Part shown: in pieces, positions 51,156 through 60,417 of the stretch
How the letters are laid out: each line of letters starts with the position of its first letter
Numbering within the stretch: position 1 is the first letter of the stretch
Source of the DNA: Marinisporobacter balticus
GTDB taxonomy: Bacteria; Bacillota; Clostridia; Peptostreptococcales; Thermotaleaceae
DNA length: 64,000 nucleotides
NCBI RefSeq assembly: GCF_004345705.1
Contig: NZ_SLWV01000006.1
Location: 1 to 64,000, forward strand
Direction: 5' to 3'
Translations under genes and position numbers: made by a program
The notes under the pieces: model-generated
What the model was told of the DNA's origin: nothing
The model's input: the letters and a program-made list of their open reading frames with translations, nothing else
The model's database searches: none

Positions 51156-52748
51156 TTACATATTATTTTTATACTCTGAGGGGCATACACCCGTATGCTT
51201 TTTAAATATTTGAGAGAAATAGGCTGGATCTTCAATGCCTACCATTATGGCAACTTCATATGTTTTAAGATCATTGGAGCTTAGTAAATCTTGGGCTTTT
51301 TTTATTCGCATTTTTGTAATCATTTGCGTCAACGTTTCACCAGTTTCTTGTTTAAACAGGCGACTCAAATAACTGCCATTTATATGAAGATGCTTTGCTA
51401 ATACTTTAAGTTTAATAGGATGATGGTAATTTTTTTTGATATAATCGATTGCTTTTTTTATAAGATAATGGTCATAGACATCTATCGTATTTAATGATGA
51501 AGCCGTAGATTGAATGACTGTTTCAAGAATTGAAGATAATTTACTAATAGATTCACATTGAAGGATCTGTTGGTAGAGATTATCTGAGTTTTGTAAAACA
51601 TCTGAAAAAGTAATGTTATAAGTATCTAGTAGTGTTGAACAAAGAGAAGATATGCGTATACTCGTTGTTTTAATATGGTCAATAGATTGTTTAGACAATT
51701 GTAGTTCTTCTAAAAGCTGATGGAGGGTATCCATACTTTCGTTAGTTTTCCCTAGTTTTACAAAGTGCATGATTTGATGAATATATTTGTTTATAGGTGT
51801 TTCTTTACAAGTAGATCGGGTTTCACAATAGTGCGAATACATAAAGATATTATTTTTATCATAAAACTTCTCACGCAGACATTGAAAGGCCTCATTATAG
51901 CCTGTGGGTATTTGTAAAAAATTAGCATGAGGATTGCTTATCCCTATAGAAATAGACATATTCATAAAATCATTGACAAAGCTTAGTATTTCTTGACTTT
52001 TAGACCAAATAGGATGGATATATTCTGAATGATTAGAATGATTAGAATGATCAAAAGATAGAATGATACATAAGGATTGACCATCTAAAATAATGGGGTA
52101 ATGTTTATAATTTTTAAAGATCATAGATATAAACTTTTTTATTTCTATAATCATATTTTGTCCGTTTGATATGTACTTCATTTTATCTATTTTAAATACG
52201 AGTACATAAAAATGATGAAGATCTATTTTAAGATCATTCATTTTATTAAGTATTGTAGAATTATCAATAAATACACCATTAATATAATCTAAAATAAATT
52301 TTTCTTGCATTTGAGCCAGTGTTTCTTTCACGTTATTTTCAAGTTGTATCAATTTTTCTTCCTTTGCTTTTTCTTTTATGATGAGGGTTTTTGCTTTATT
52401 GACAGCTTCAATGATTTTTTCTGTTGAGGATGGTTTGAGTACAAAATCCACCACATTATATTGGATCGCTGCTTGTGCATAGTTAAAGTCAGAGTAGCCT
52501 GTTAAGAGAATAACCTTAATATTAGGATGATTTTCGTAGATATATTGCGACAACTGTATTCCGTCTAATCCTGGCATTTTTATATCACTTATGATAATAT
52601 CTGGCTTTTCTGAATGAATTAATTTTTTAGCAGTAACGCCATCACTTGCTTCATAGATTACCTTACAGTTAAGCTCCTGCCATTTAATAAAATTAATTAA
52701 TCCTTTTCTTATAATATGCTCATCATCGACAATCATAACGCTATACAT
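51156..52748 (-). CDS. YesN-type response regulator (receiver plus AraC HTH)
   Basis: The 530-residue protein has a receiver domain at about 1-120 (MIVDDEHIIRKG, phospho-acceptor aspartate in IIISDIKMPGLDG, VLLTGYSDFNYAQAAI, VLKPSS). A long helical linker domain follows, then an AraC-type double helix-turn-helix at about 425-528 (KLKVLAKHLHINGSYLSRLFKQETGETL; YEVAIMVGIEDPAYFSQIFKKHTGVCPSEYK). It is encoded directly after its kinase gene with no gap. Such pairs usually control an adjacent transporter, here the divergent TctC-type and TRAP genes. Confidence 0.93.
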   Translation of the reverse strand: MYSVMIVDDEHIIRKGLINFIKWQELNCKVIYEASDGVTAKKLIHSEKPDIIISDIKMPGLDGIQLSQYIYENHPNIKVILLTGYSDFNYAQAAIQYNVVDFVLKPSSTEKIIEAVNKAKTLIIKEKAKEEKLIQLENNVKETLAQMQEKFILDYINGVFIDNSTILNKMNDLKIDLHHFYVLVFKIDKMKYISNGQNMIIEIKKFISMIFKNYKHYPIILDGQSLCIILSFDHSNHSNHSEYIHPIWSKSQEILSFVNDFMNMSISIGISNPHANFLQIPTGYNEAFQCLREKFYDKNNIFMYSHYCETRSTCKETPINKYIHQIMHFVKLGKTNESMDTLHQLLEELQLSKQSIDHIKTTSIRISSLCSTLLDTYNITFSDVLQNSDNLYQQILQCESISKLSSILETVIQSTASSLNTIDVYDHYLIKKAIDYIKKNYHHPIKLKVLAKHLHINGSYLSRLFKQETGETLTQMITKMRIKKAQDLLSSNDLKTYEVAIMVGIEDPAYFSQIFKKHTGVCPSEYKNNM

Positions 52749-54578
52749 TTAGACTTCACCTCGATCTAATGGAATATGAATGATTACTTTGGTACCTTCA
52801 TTGATCTGACTTTGGATAGATATACCATATGGTTCACCATAAATTAATTTGATTCGTTTATTAACATTTACTAGACCTATGTGTTTACGTTTGGTCTTAA
52901 CATATTCAGGATTCTTTATATTATCTATATCAACGTGAGAAGTGTCAAACCCTACCCCATCATCTATAATTTCAAAGTATAAACCATCATGTTCATTTTT
53001 TATGGTTAAGGATAAATGTCCCTTACCTATTTTATTTTCTATACCATGAATGATGGCATTTTCTACAATTGGTTGTATACAAAGTTTTGGTAAATAAAAA
53101 TCTAAAATAGATAGGTCGGATTGAGAAATATTGATCATGAGCTTATCATCAAATCGTATTTTTTGTAAATAAAGATAAAACTCAATATATTCAATTTCTT
53201 GTCTGATTTTTATTTTTTCACGGCTATGAAAAGAAAAATTGGCTCTTAATAATTCACCTAGAGAATTAACCATTCGATAAATATTTTCATTATTTGATAA
53301 GCGTGCCTCCCAACTAATAGTTTCTAGCACATTAAAAAGAAAATGGGGATTAATTTGAGCTTGTAAGGCTTTCAATTCTGATTCAGTTAAGAGCATTTGT
53401 TTTTCATAAACTTCGTTGATAAGATACTGAATTTTATCAACCATATGGTTAAAAGTAGTGCTGACTTCATCAAACTCAGAATATTGATAAGAGGGCATTT
53501 TTGTAGTAAATACACCGTCATTAATTTCTTCGATGTTTTCAATTAAATCTTTAATGGGTTTTGTAATATTTGTAACAACAAACATACTTATTATAATTGT
53601 AAGGAGTGCTATGAAAATGATCGTATACAAATATTTTGATATAAGATCATCTAATTTAGCGGTTATTTCATTTTTAGGAATCATAATCAAAGAAGTCATG
53701 CCAATATCATCTATTCTTTTTGCTTTAACAAAATATACTTCTCCGTCAATTAATAATTCCCTTATTGGGTTTGATTCTTCTGTTGGAATGAATTTTCTAT
53801 CTATTTTTTTTCCGATCTTATTTCTAGCGGGATGGAAATAAATTGTACCTTCGTCATCAAAAATATAAGCTTGCCAATTAGGACTATCGGCAATATTATT
53901 ATAAATATCCGTAAAAGTAGTTTCATCAATACTAAAAATGATTTTACCTATAGAATCTTTTGTAATCCATGTCTTAATGTCTTTCATAAAATAGATGGCT
54001 TCATAAGAAGAAGAGGGTGTAATGATCACCTTTTTATCAAATTGATCTTTTGAAGCATGAATAAATTGTAAATGGTCTTTTACAATATCATCATTTGGAA
54101 GATAATTCTCCAGTAAATAGTAAAAATCTTCGTTGTTCTGAAAGATAAAAACAGATTTTAATAAGTGACTATTCCACGCGTAATCATTTAGAACAGAATA
54201 TTTTAATTGGGTTTCTATTTCTAAACGGGTGCGTGCTTTTGCATAATAAGTATTTTTTTCTGGTAAAGCATTTTCTAAATTAGATTGAATCACTTGATTT
54301 GATAAAAAAAGGGTGAAGGTATTCTCAATAATTCTAAACTTTGATAAAAGACTACTATTGACTTGTTCAATAGATTGATTCAGTTGTTTATTTATATTTT
54401 GGGTTACGATACTATCGGATATAAAAGTGTATAAATAAGCGCCAAATAAGGATATGGGCAATAATACTGTTAGTGTTACTAAAATAATAATTTTATATCG
54501 GATAGAGTGATGGTAAAGATGATAAAAATTAACTATAAAATTGTATATGGAAGAGGCTATTTGTTTTATTTTTTTCAT
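52749..54578 (-). CDS. YesM-type sensor histidine kinase
   Basis: The 609-residue protein has two membrane segments (about 30-52 and 320-342) around a large extracytoplasmic sensor domain of about 260 residues, then a HAMP domain (NITKPIKDLIENIEEINDG). The His_kinase motif with the phospho-histidine is in LKALQAQINPHFLFNVLE, and an HATPase domain ends it (PIVENAIIHGIENK; IIDDGVGFD; GLVNVNKRIKLIYG). ATG 54578 follows ATGGAG; a longer frame from 54626 has no good site. The sensor domain probably detects a solute or a loaded binding protein. Confidence 0.93.
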   Translation of the reverse strand: MKKIKQIASSIYNFIVNFYHLYHHSIRYKIIILVTLTVLLPISLFGAYLYTFISDSIVTQNINKQLNQSIEQVNSSLLSKFRIIENTFTLFLSNQVIQSNLENALPEKNTYYAKARTRLEIETQLKYSVLNDYAWNSHLLKSVFIFQNNEDFYYLLENYLPNDDIVKDHLQFIHASKDQFDKKVIITPSSSYEAIYFMKDIKTWITKDSIGKIIFSIDETTFTDIYNNIADSPNWQAYIFDDEGTIYFHPARNKIGKKIDRKFIPTEESNPIRELLIDGEVYFVKAKRIDDIGMTSLIMIPKNEITAKLDDLISKYLYTIIFIALLTIIISMFVVTNITKPIKDLIENIEEINDGVFTTKMPSYQYSEFDEVSTTFNHMVDKIQYLINEVYEKQMLLTESELKALQAQINPHFLFNVLETISWEARLSNNENIYRMVNSLGELLRANFSFHSREKIKIRQEIEYIEFYLYLQKIRFDDKLMINISQSDLSILDFYLPKLCIQPIVENAIIHGIENKIGKGHLSLTIKNEHDGLYFEIIDDGVGFDTSHVDIDNIKNPEYVKTKRKHIGLVNVNKRIKLIYGEPYGISIQSQINEGTKVIIHIPLDRGEV

Positions 54579-54766
54579 AAATGAAAAACTCCATTTCAAT
54601 AAAAGAATAAAAAATAGTACTAACACTATTCTAACATAGGAGAATAGAAAAATTTAAAAAAAATGTAAAAGATAAGTCAATAGATTCTATTCATTACGAT
54701 AAAAATGTGATTTATAATAAATATATTAAGTTTGAGTATTTCTAAGGTGAAATTAGGGAGGAAAAA

Positions 54767-55798
54767 ATGAAAAAAATAATGACAAGTCTTTTATTAGTGA
54801 TCCTGAGCATGACATTATTTGCATGTAATGGTACTGGTACAGAAACAAATAGAACTAAAAATGAGAATAAAGAAGTACATCAAAAAAATCAAGAAGAAAG
54901 TTTAACATTTCCAAATAAAAATATTCAAATTATTGTGCCATTTTCACCGGGTGGGGGTACAGATTTAGTAGCTAGAGCCATCGCAGATACGTCAAAAAAG
55001 TATTTTAACAAACCTGTTGTTGTTGTAAATAAAACAGGTGCTGGTGGTGCGGTAGGAATTGCGGAGGGAATACAAGCAAAACCTGATGGGTATACGGTTA
55101 CGATGATTACAACTGAGGTAATAACCCTTGAAAATTTAGGATTATCACCTTTTAAATATAAAGACTATCAGCCAGTCTTACAAATTAATGAAGATCCAGC
55201 AGCACTTACGGTAAAAGCAGATGCGCCTTATGATACAGTAAAAGAATTCATAGAATATGCTAAGAAAAATCCAGGAAAAGTTAAAGTGGGAAATTCAGGT
55301 ACAGGCGCGATTTGGCATTTCGCAGCAGAAGCGATTGAAAATGAGACAGGCATAAAATTTAAACACATACCATTTGATGGGGCAGCTCCTGCAACAGTTG
55401 CGTTACTAGGAGCACAAATCGATGCAGTAACAGTGAGTCCGGGAGAAGTGTTACCCCATGTTAAAAATGGAAAATTAAAGGTATTAGGCGTATTATCGCC
55501 AGAAAGAATAGAAAGTTTGCCAAACGTACCAACTTTTGAAGAACAAGGCTATGATATAAGTATGAGCACATGGAGAGGATTAGGCGTATCTAAAGAAACA
55601 CCACCTGAAATTTTAGAAATTTTGGAAGATAAATTTACAAAAACTGCGTTAGATCCAGACTTTAAAGAGGTGATGAACCAATTAGGATTAGGCTATAAAG
55701 TATCGGATGCCAATGCATTTGAAAAATTAATACAAGAAAGCGATGTTTTATTTAAAAACTTGATTCAAGAATTAAATTTTGAAAAGCGAACGCGTTAA
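54767..55798 (+). CDS. TctC-family solute-binding lipoprotein (solitary)
   Basis: The 343-residue protein has a lipoprotein signal with cysteine at residue 20 (MTLFACNGT). It then has the TctC/Bug family pattern: NIQIIVPFSPGGGTDLVARAIADTSKKYF, VVVVNKTGAGGAVGIAEGIQAKPDGYT and KHIPFDGAAPATVALLGAQIDAV. Bug proteins bind carboxylates. The membrane partners TctA and TctB are not next to it; a TRAP system follows instead. It starts opposite the YesM-type kinase gene, so it may serve as a sensing receptor for that kinase. Start ATG follows GGGAGGAAAAA. Confidence 0.9.
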   Translation: MKKIMTSLLLVILSMTLFACNGTGTETNRTKNENKEVHQKNQEESLTFPNKNIQIIVPFSPGGGTDLVARAIADTSKKYFNKPVVVVNKTGAGGAVGIAEGIQAKPDGYTVTMITTEVITLENLGLSPFKYKDYQPVLQINEDPAALTVKADAPYDTVKEFIEYAKKNPGKVKVGNSGTGAIWHFAAEAIENETGIKFKHIPFDGAAPATVALLGAQIDAVTVSPGEVLPHVKNGKLKVLGVLSPERIESLPNVPTFEEQGYDISMSTWRGLGVSKETPPEILEILEDKFTKTALDPDFKEVMNQLGLGYKVSDANAFEKLIQESDVLFKNLIQELNFEKRTR

Positions 55799-56104
55799 GC
55801 AAAAGAAATGACCGTCTTCATAAAAAAATAAAAGAATGTAAAAATAATGATAGAAAAGTAAAAAAAATAATAATATACACTTAAATAAAGAGCAGTTAAG
55901 AAAACTTTAACATGTAGATATAGAAATATGTCAAAATAAGAAGAAAATATGTAAACAGGTTCTATTAATTATCCTATAGATGTGTCCTATAATATTATTG
56001 AGCGTCCAAGTTATCCTCAATCGTATCATAGGGCATTTATTATGTAGTATGTGTATTGAGGAAAACAAGAAAACGTTAACAACAAAAAAGGGGAGGAACA
56101 TTTT
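55799..56104. other. Intergenic region between the TctC-type and dctP genes
   Basis: This 306-base AT-rich stretch holds no gene that I can support. A CCTCAAT (56015-56021) and ATTGAGG (56055-56061) inverted repeat lies just before dctP and could be an operator or leader hairpin. Confidence 0.4.
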
Positions 56105-57133
56105 ATGAAAAAAGTTTTATCTTTAGGTTTAATTCTAATTTTAGCCATGTCACTTACTTTGACAGGTTGTGGTTCAAAGGAAGTTGCTACTGAAGAAGCA
56201 GCAAGCAAACCTATTAAAATAGTAGCTGCGCATAATCAAACATCACCTGAAAATCCTTATCAGATAGGTATGTTAAAATTCAAAGAAGTTGCCGAAAGTA
56301 AATCTAATGGCGCTTTTGAGGTAGAAGTGTTTGCAGGGTCACTTGGAACAAGTGAATCTGAATTGGTAGAAAAGTTAAAATTAGGAGCAGCTGATGTGGT
56401 AGTAGTTTCTCCAGGTTTTATGAGCCAGACAGGTATTGAAGAAATTGATTTATTTGCATTACCATATTTATTCAATAATTATGAACACTGGGGAAAAGTT
56501 GTTGATGGTGAAGTTGGTAAAAAAATGGCGAAACTTATTCAAGAAAAATCTAATAATGAATTCAAGGTTATTGGTTACTGGACAGCGGGAGTTAGACATT
56601 ATTATGGAAACAAACCACTTACTTCTATGAAAGATTTAGAAGGTATGAAAATTAGAACACAAACATCAGGAGTTGTTGCAAAATACTGGACACAAATGGG
56701 ATCTATACCTACTTCAGTTGCTTGGGGTGAACTTTATCAATCATTGCAACAAAATATAGTAGATGGCGCGGAAAATGCTTATCCATATTTTGTGCAACAA
56801 AATCATCACAAAACAGATAATGGGAAATATATAACAGAAACAGGTCATGATTATACAACTAGATTCTTATTAGCAAATGCTAAAAAGTTTGATGCCATGA
56901 CACCAGAGCAACAAAAAACCTTCTTAGAAGCTGCTGATGCTGCTGTTAAAGCAGAGAGAGATGCCCTTTATGCACAAGAAGAAGAATATAAAAATATAGC
57001 AATCAAAGATGGTGCAGAGGTGAATGAAATAGATAGAGCACCATTTATAGAATTAGCACAACCGCTACAAGATGAAGCTGCTAAAGAAATTGGTATAGAA
57101 GATCTACTAAAACAAGTTAGAGATTTAAAATAA
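56105..57133 (+). CDS. dctP: TRAP transporter solute-binding protein DctP
   Basis: The 342-residue lipoprotein has its lipobox cysteine at residue 22 (LTLTGCGSK) and the DctP fold: IVAAHNQTSPENPYQIGMLKFKEVAESKSNG, VVVSPGFMSQTGIEEIDLFALPYLF, GYWTAGVRHYYGNKPLTSMKDLEGMKIRTQ and VAWGELYQSLQQNIVDGAENAYPYF. The arginine in KIRTQ is the usual carboxylate anchor, so the ligand is an organic or sugar acid. It is followed by a hairpin and the dctQ/dctM genes. Start ATG follows AAAGGGGAGGAAC. Confidence 0.94.
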   Translation: MKKVLSLGLILILAMSLTLTGCGSKEVATEEAASKPIKIVAAHNQTSPENPYQIGMLKFKEVAESKSNGAFEVEVFAGSLGTSESELVEKLKLGAADVVVVSPGFMSQTGIEEIDLFALPYLFNNYEHWGKVVDGEVGKKMAKLIQEKSNNEFKVIGYWTAGVRHYYGNKPLTSMKDLEGMKIRTQTSGVVAKYWTQMGSIPTSVAWGELYQSLQQNIVDGAENAYPYFVQQNHHKTDNGKYITETGHDYTTRFLLANAKKFDAMTPEQQKTFLEAADAAVKAERDALYAQEEEYKNIAIKDGAEVNEIDRAPFIELAQPLQDEAAKEIGIEDLLKQVRDLK

Positions 57134-57150
57134 AAGAAAGATTAACACAT

Positions 57151-57183
57151 GAATGTAAGGACGCGAAATGTGTCCTTACATTC
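57151..57183 (+). other. Intercistronic hairpin between dctP and dctQ
   Basis: GAATGTAAGGAC (57151-57162) and GTCCTTACATTC (57172-57183) form a perfect 12-base stem with a nine-base loop and no T-run. Hairpins in this place often protect the 3' end of the binding-protein mRNA or partly stop transcription, raising DctP over the membrane subunits. Confidence 0.6.
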
Positions 57184-57205
57184 TATTAGGAGGTAATTTA
57201 AAAAA

Positions 57206-57676
57206 ATGATTATTAAAACTATTGAAAAGATCCAATTGCGTATGGGCGTAGTGGCATTATCTATTTTTTTTCTTGCAATATTGATTCAAGTATTTTCAAG
57301 ATATGCAGGTATATCTGTTATTTGGACGGAAGAAATAGCAAACTATTCATTTATATGGGCAATATTTATGGGCGCAGCTGTTATGGTAAATCGTAAAAGC
57401 CACTTTAGATTTAATTTACTTTCTCAAAAGATAAAAGGGAAAAAGAAAATATTTTTAGATATTACTGTTGATAGCATACTATTAATTTTTAATGTGTTTG
57501 TTTCTTACTATGGTATTATCGCTACAAAAAGTTTTTGGAATTATAGATGGGTAGCTATACAAAACTTCAAAATGGGATATGTATGGCTTTGTATACCGAT
57601 TATGGGAATAACCATGGCTATATACATGATGGGACATATTATTGAAGGTGTAAAAGAAATGAAAGGGGTTGAATAA
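57206..57676 (+). CDS. dctQ: TRAP transporter small membrane subunit DctQ
   Basis: The 156-residue protein has four hydrophobic segments, as is usual for DctQ. Family pieces are IQVFSRYAGISVIWTEEIANYSFIWAIFMGAAVMVNRKSHFRF near residues 27-70. It forms the membrane part with DctM. The start ATG follows TAGGAGGTAATTT, and the stop abuts the ATG of dctM. Confidence 0.92.
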   Translation: MIIKTIEKIQLRMGVVALSIFFLAILIQVFSRYAGISVIWTEEIANYSFIWAIFMGAAVMVNRKSHFRFNLLSQKIKGKKKIFLDITVDSILLIFNVFVSYYGIIATKSFWNYRWVAIQNFKMGYVWLCIPIMGITMAIYMMGHIIEGVKEMKGVE

Positions 57677-58966
57677 ATGCTAGGGTTTATTTTAATTGGC
57701 ATATTTATTTTATTTATGAGTATTGGCGTACCCATCGCATTTGTAATAGCAATCATAGCACTATTAGGTATTTCAGCAGCACCATATATACCAACAGTTA
57801 CAGTTGTAACCAAAATGTTTAATGGACTCAATTCATTTGTTTTATTAGCAGTACCTTTGTTTATATTGGCTGCAAATCTTATGAATCGTGGACAAATATC
57901 TCAAAAATTGATTAATTTTTCTATTGCTATAGTAGGACATGTAAGAGGGGGATTGGCCCATGCAAATATACTTGTATCAATGATTTTTGCAGGGGTTTCT
58001 GGTGCATCACAAGCAGATACTGCAGGGGTTGGGAAGGTTTTAATACCAAATATGATAGAATCAGGATACGATAAAGAGACAGCAGTAGGTGTAACAGCTG
58101 CATCTTCAACCATAGGGGTTATTATACCACCAAGCATTCCTATGATTATTTATGCAGGACTGACCAATGCTTCTATTAGCTCTTTATTCATTGCTGGGAT
58201 TGTTCCGGGTGTTCTTATTGGCTTAGGCATGATGTTGGTTGTATATATATTGGCTATAAAAAAAGGCTATCCCAAATATGAGAGAGCTTCATTAAAGAAG
58301 TTGTTTAAATTATTTTGTGAATCATTTCCAGCTTTGTTAACACCTATTATTATTATTGGAGGGATTATTACAGGATTTTATACGGCAACAGAAGCGGCAG
58401 CTTTTGCCTCGCTATATACTTTTTTAATCAGTATGTTTTTTTATAAAACGTTGAAATTAAAAGATATACCAGATATTTTAGTGGAGACCTTAACGCTAAG
58501 TTGCCTATCATTATTTGCACTCGCTGCAGCAAGTGCGCTAGGTGAATTGTTAGGATATTATCAGATTGCAACAATAGCAGAACAGTTTTTCACAACTTAT
58601 ATTACACAAAAATGGTTATTTATGTCGATTGTGATTGTATTCTTCTTATTAATTGGAACGTTTATGGATGCTATTCCAGCTATGATTCTATTTATACCGG
58701 TTATATTGCCAACTGCATTAAAATTAGGGATTAGTCCAATCCTTTTAGGGATTGTTACAATCATTACTTTAGCGATTGGTCTTGTAACACCACCTTATGG
58801 ATTATGTTTATTAATAGCAGCTCAAATTGGAGAGCTATCCATTGAAAAATCGTTTAAAACCACAGCTTTATTTATTTTAGTGATCCTTGTAGTTTTAATC
58901 TTTGTTGCGTTTTTTCCAAATATTGCTTTCTTTATTCCGCAAAAGATGCAGCCTAATTTATTTTAA
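57677..58966 (+). CDS. dctM: TRAP transporter large membrane subunit DctM
   Basis: The 429-residue protein has about 11-12 membrane segments and DctM signatures: SGASQADTAGVGKVLIPNMIESGYDKETAVGVTAASSTIGVIIPPSIPMIIYAG and ITGFYTATEAAAFASLY, with GLVTPPYGLCLLIAAQIG near the end. It is the ion-coupled permease of the TRAP system. The gene abuts dctQ with no gap. The 115 bases before the dehydrogenase gene show no terminator. Confidence 0.94.
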   Translation: MLGFILIGIFILFMSIGVPIAFVIAIIALLGISAAPYIPTVTVVTKMFNGLNSFVLLAVPLFILAANLMNRGQISQKLINFSIAIVGHVRGGLAHANILVSMIFAGVSGASQADTAGVGKVLIPNMIESGYDKETAVGVTAASSTIGVIIPPSIPMIIYAGLTNASISSLFIAGIVPGVLIGLGMMLVVYILAIKKGYPKYERASLKKLFKLFCESFPALLTPIIIIGGIITGFYTATEAAAFASLYTFLISMFFYKTLKLKDIPDILVETLTLSCLSLFALAAASALGELLGYYQIATIAEQFFTTYITQKWLFMSIVIVFFLLIGTFMDAIPAMILFIPVILPTALKLGISPILLGIVTIITLAIGLVTPPYGLCLLIAAQIGELSIEKSFKTTALFILVILVVLIFVAFFPNIAFFIPQKMQPNLF

Positions 58967-59081
58967 AAAGAGTTATAGACAAACAACTTAAAAATCGAAT
59001 TTTAACGTTGCTTATCTATAGCATGTGTTATGGATGATTATTATAATACAGCGGAGTATAGTAAAAGTAGGAGGAAAAGTT

Positions 59082-60008
59082 ATGAGCAAAAAGGTTGCTA
59101 TAACGTCTGAGTTTTTTGGTAGATTCTCAGATGAAGGAGAAAGGATCTTAAAAGAAGCTGGATTTGAAGTTATTTCAAATCAAGATAAGAAGTTTTTAGA
59201 AGAGGATGCGTTGATTACAATCATAGCGAATGCTGATGCGATTATTTGTGATTTAGAAAAAATCAATAAAAAAGTTATGGATCATGCACCAAACCTAAAG
59301 ATCATCGCAAGAAGAGGTGTGGGGGTAGATTCTGTTGATGTTAAATATGCCAAGGAAAAGGGGATAAATGTTGCAAGAACCCTAGGAGTTGTAGAAAAGC
59401 CAGTTGCTGAATTAGTAATGGCATATATACTTCAAATTCATAGAAAAATTCATGAATCAAACCAGGAAATGAAAAAGGGTAATTGGAATAAGCAATTAGG
59501 CAATAGTTTAGAAGGAAAAATTCTCGGGATTGTTGGAATGGGGAATATTGCAAAAGAAGTAGTAAGAAAGGCAAAAGCCTTTGATATGAAAATAATATAT
59601 ACAAACTATACGAGAAAACCTAAACTAGATGATGCACTTCAAATAGAATATGTTTCCTTTGAAGAACTACTTAAGCATTCAGATGTGATAAGTATTCATG
59701 TGCCTTTAACAGAAACTACTGCCAATATGTTTGATTATCATGCAATGAAATTTATGAAAAAGCAACCGATACTCATAAACACAGCTAGAGGCCCTGTTGT
59801 GAATGAAGAAGATTTATGCAAAGCCCTAGAGGAAAAACGGATATCTTTTGCAGCAATTGATGTTTTTGATGTGGAGCCAAAAATGGATTCACCACTTAGA
59901 AAATATGATAATGTCGTATTAACACCACATGTTGGAACGTTTACGAAAGAAGTATTTATAAATATGGATATTTTAGCAGCAAAAAACGTTATTGACTACT
60001 TAGGGTAA
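59082..60008 (+). CDS. D-isomer-specific 2-hydroxyacid dehydrogenase
   Basis: The 308-residue protein is of the SerA/GyaR type. The NAD-binding motif reads ILGIVGMGNIAKEVVRKAKAFDMKI at about 150-174. Catalytic residues are Arg in NTARGPVVNEEDL (near 233), Glu in FDVEPK (near 262) and His in TPHVGTF (near 281). It would interconvert a 2-hydroxy acid and its 2-oxo acid with NAD(H), probably using the acid imported by the TRAP system. ATG 59082 follows TAGGAGGAAAAG. Confidence 0.92.
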   Translation: MSKKVAITSEFFGRFSDEGERILKEAGFEVISNQDKKFLEEDALITIIANADAIICDLEKINKKVMDHAPNLKIIARRGVGVDSVDVKYAKEKGINVARTLGVVEKPVAELVMAYILQIHRKIHESNQEMKKGNWNKQLGNSLEGKILGIVGMGNIAKEVVRKAKAFDMKIIYTNYTRKPKLDDALQIEYVSFEELLKHSDVISIHVPLTETTANMFDYHAMKFMKKQPILINTARGPVVNEEDLCKALEEKRISFAAIDVFDVEPKMDSPLRKYDNVVLTPHVGTFTKEVFINMDILAAKNVIDYLG

Positions 60009-60119
60009 AAGATGATAGAGGGGTATTAAAGCTTTATCGTAAACGTGCTGTATTGTCTATGAAAGGTGCATACATGGAATGAAATTTAAGTAAGGTTATT
60101 TTTTAGAGTGACCCCATAA

Positions 60120-60156
60120 AAAACTGTTTTCCTTAAAATCCAAGGAAAGTAGTTTT
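60120..60156 (+). terminator. Terminator of the TRAP operon
   Basis: AAAACTGTTTTCCTT (60120-60134) pairs with AAGGAAAGTAGTTTT (60142-60156) with one mismatch and is followed by T residues. Apart from this and the operator-like site at 60221, the 409-base gap before the ROK gene shows nothing I can support. Confidence 0.78.
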
Positions 60157-60220
60157 TTTTGTAGAAATATATCCAAAGATATTACTTAAAAGTAAACATA
60201 ATTACGATTTTCTTTGAAAC

Positions 60221-60235
60221 ATTGTATGATACAAT
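60221..60235. promoter_or_regulatory. Palindromic operator-like site
   Basis: ATTGTATGATACAAT is a perfect palindrome around a central G, of the kind bound by GntR-family regulators. It overlaps a possible promoter (TTGAAA upstream at 60214) about 185 bases before the ROK kinase gene. No GntR gene is in the window. Confidence 0.4.
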
Positions 60236-60417
60236 TAAAATAAATAACGCAAAAAGGATGCACAAATTAAATCGAATGTGTTCTTCGCAGTAGATAGAGA
60301 CAGGAAAAACGAAAGAAATTAGAGATCTGAATTATTTAAGAACTTTTATGGAATCATTCAAAAGCTATTAACATAATTTTAAAATACAATATAAAAAATG
60401 AATAAGAGGTGAAAAGA

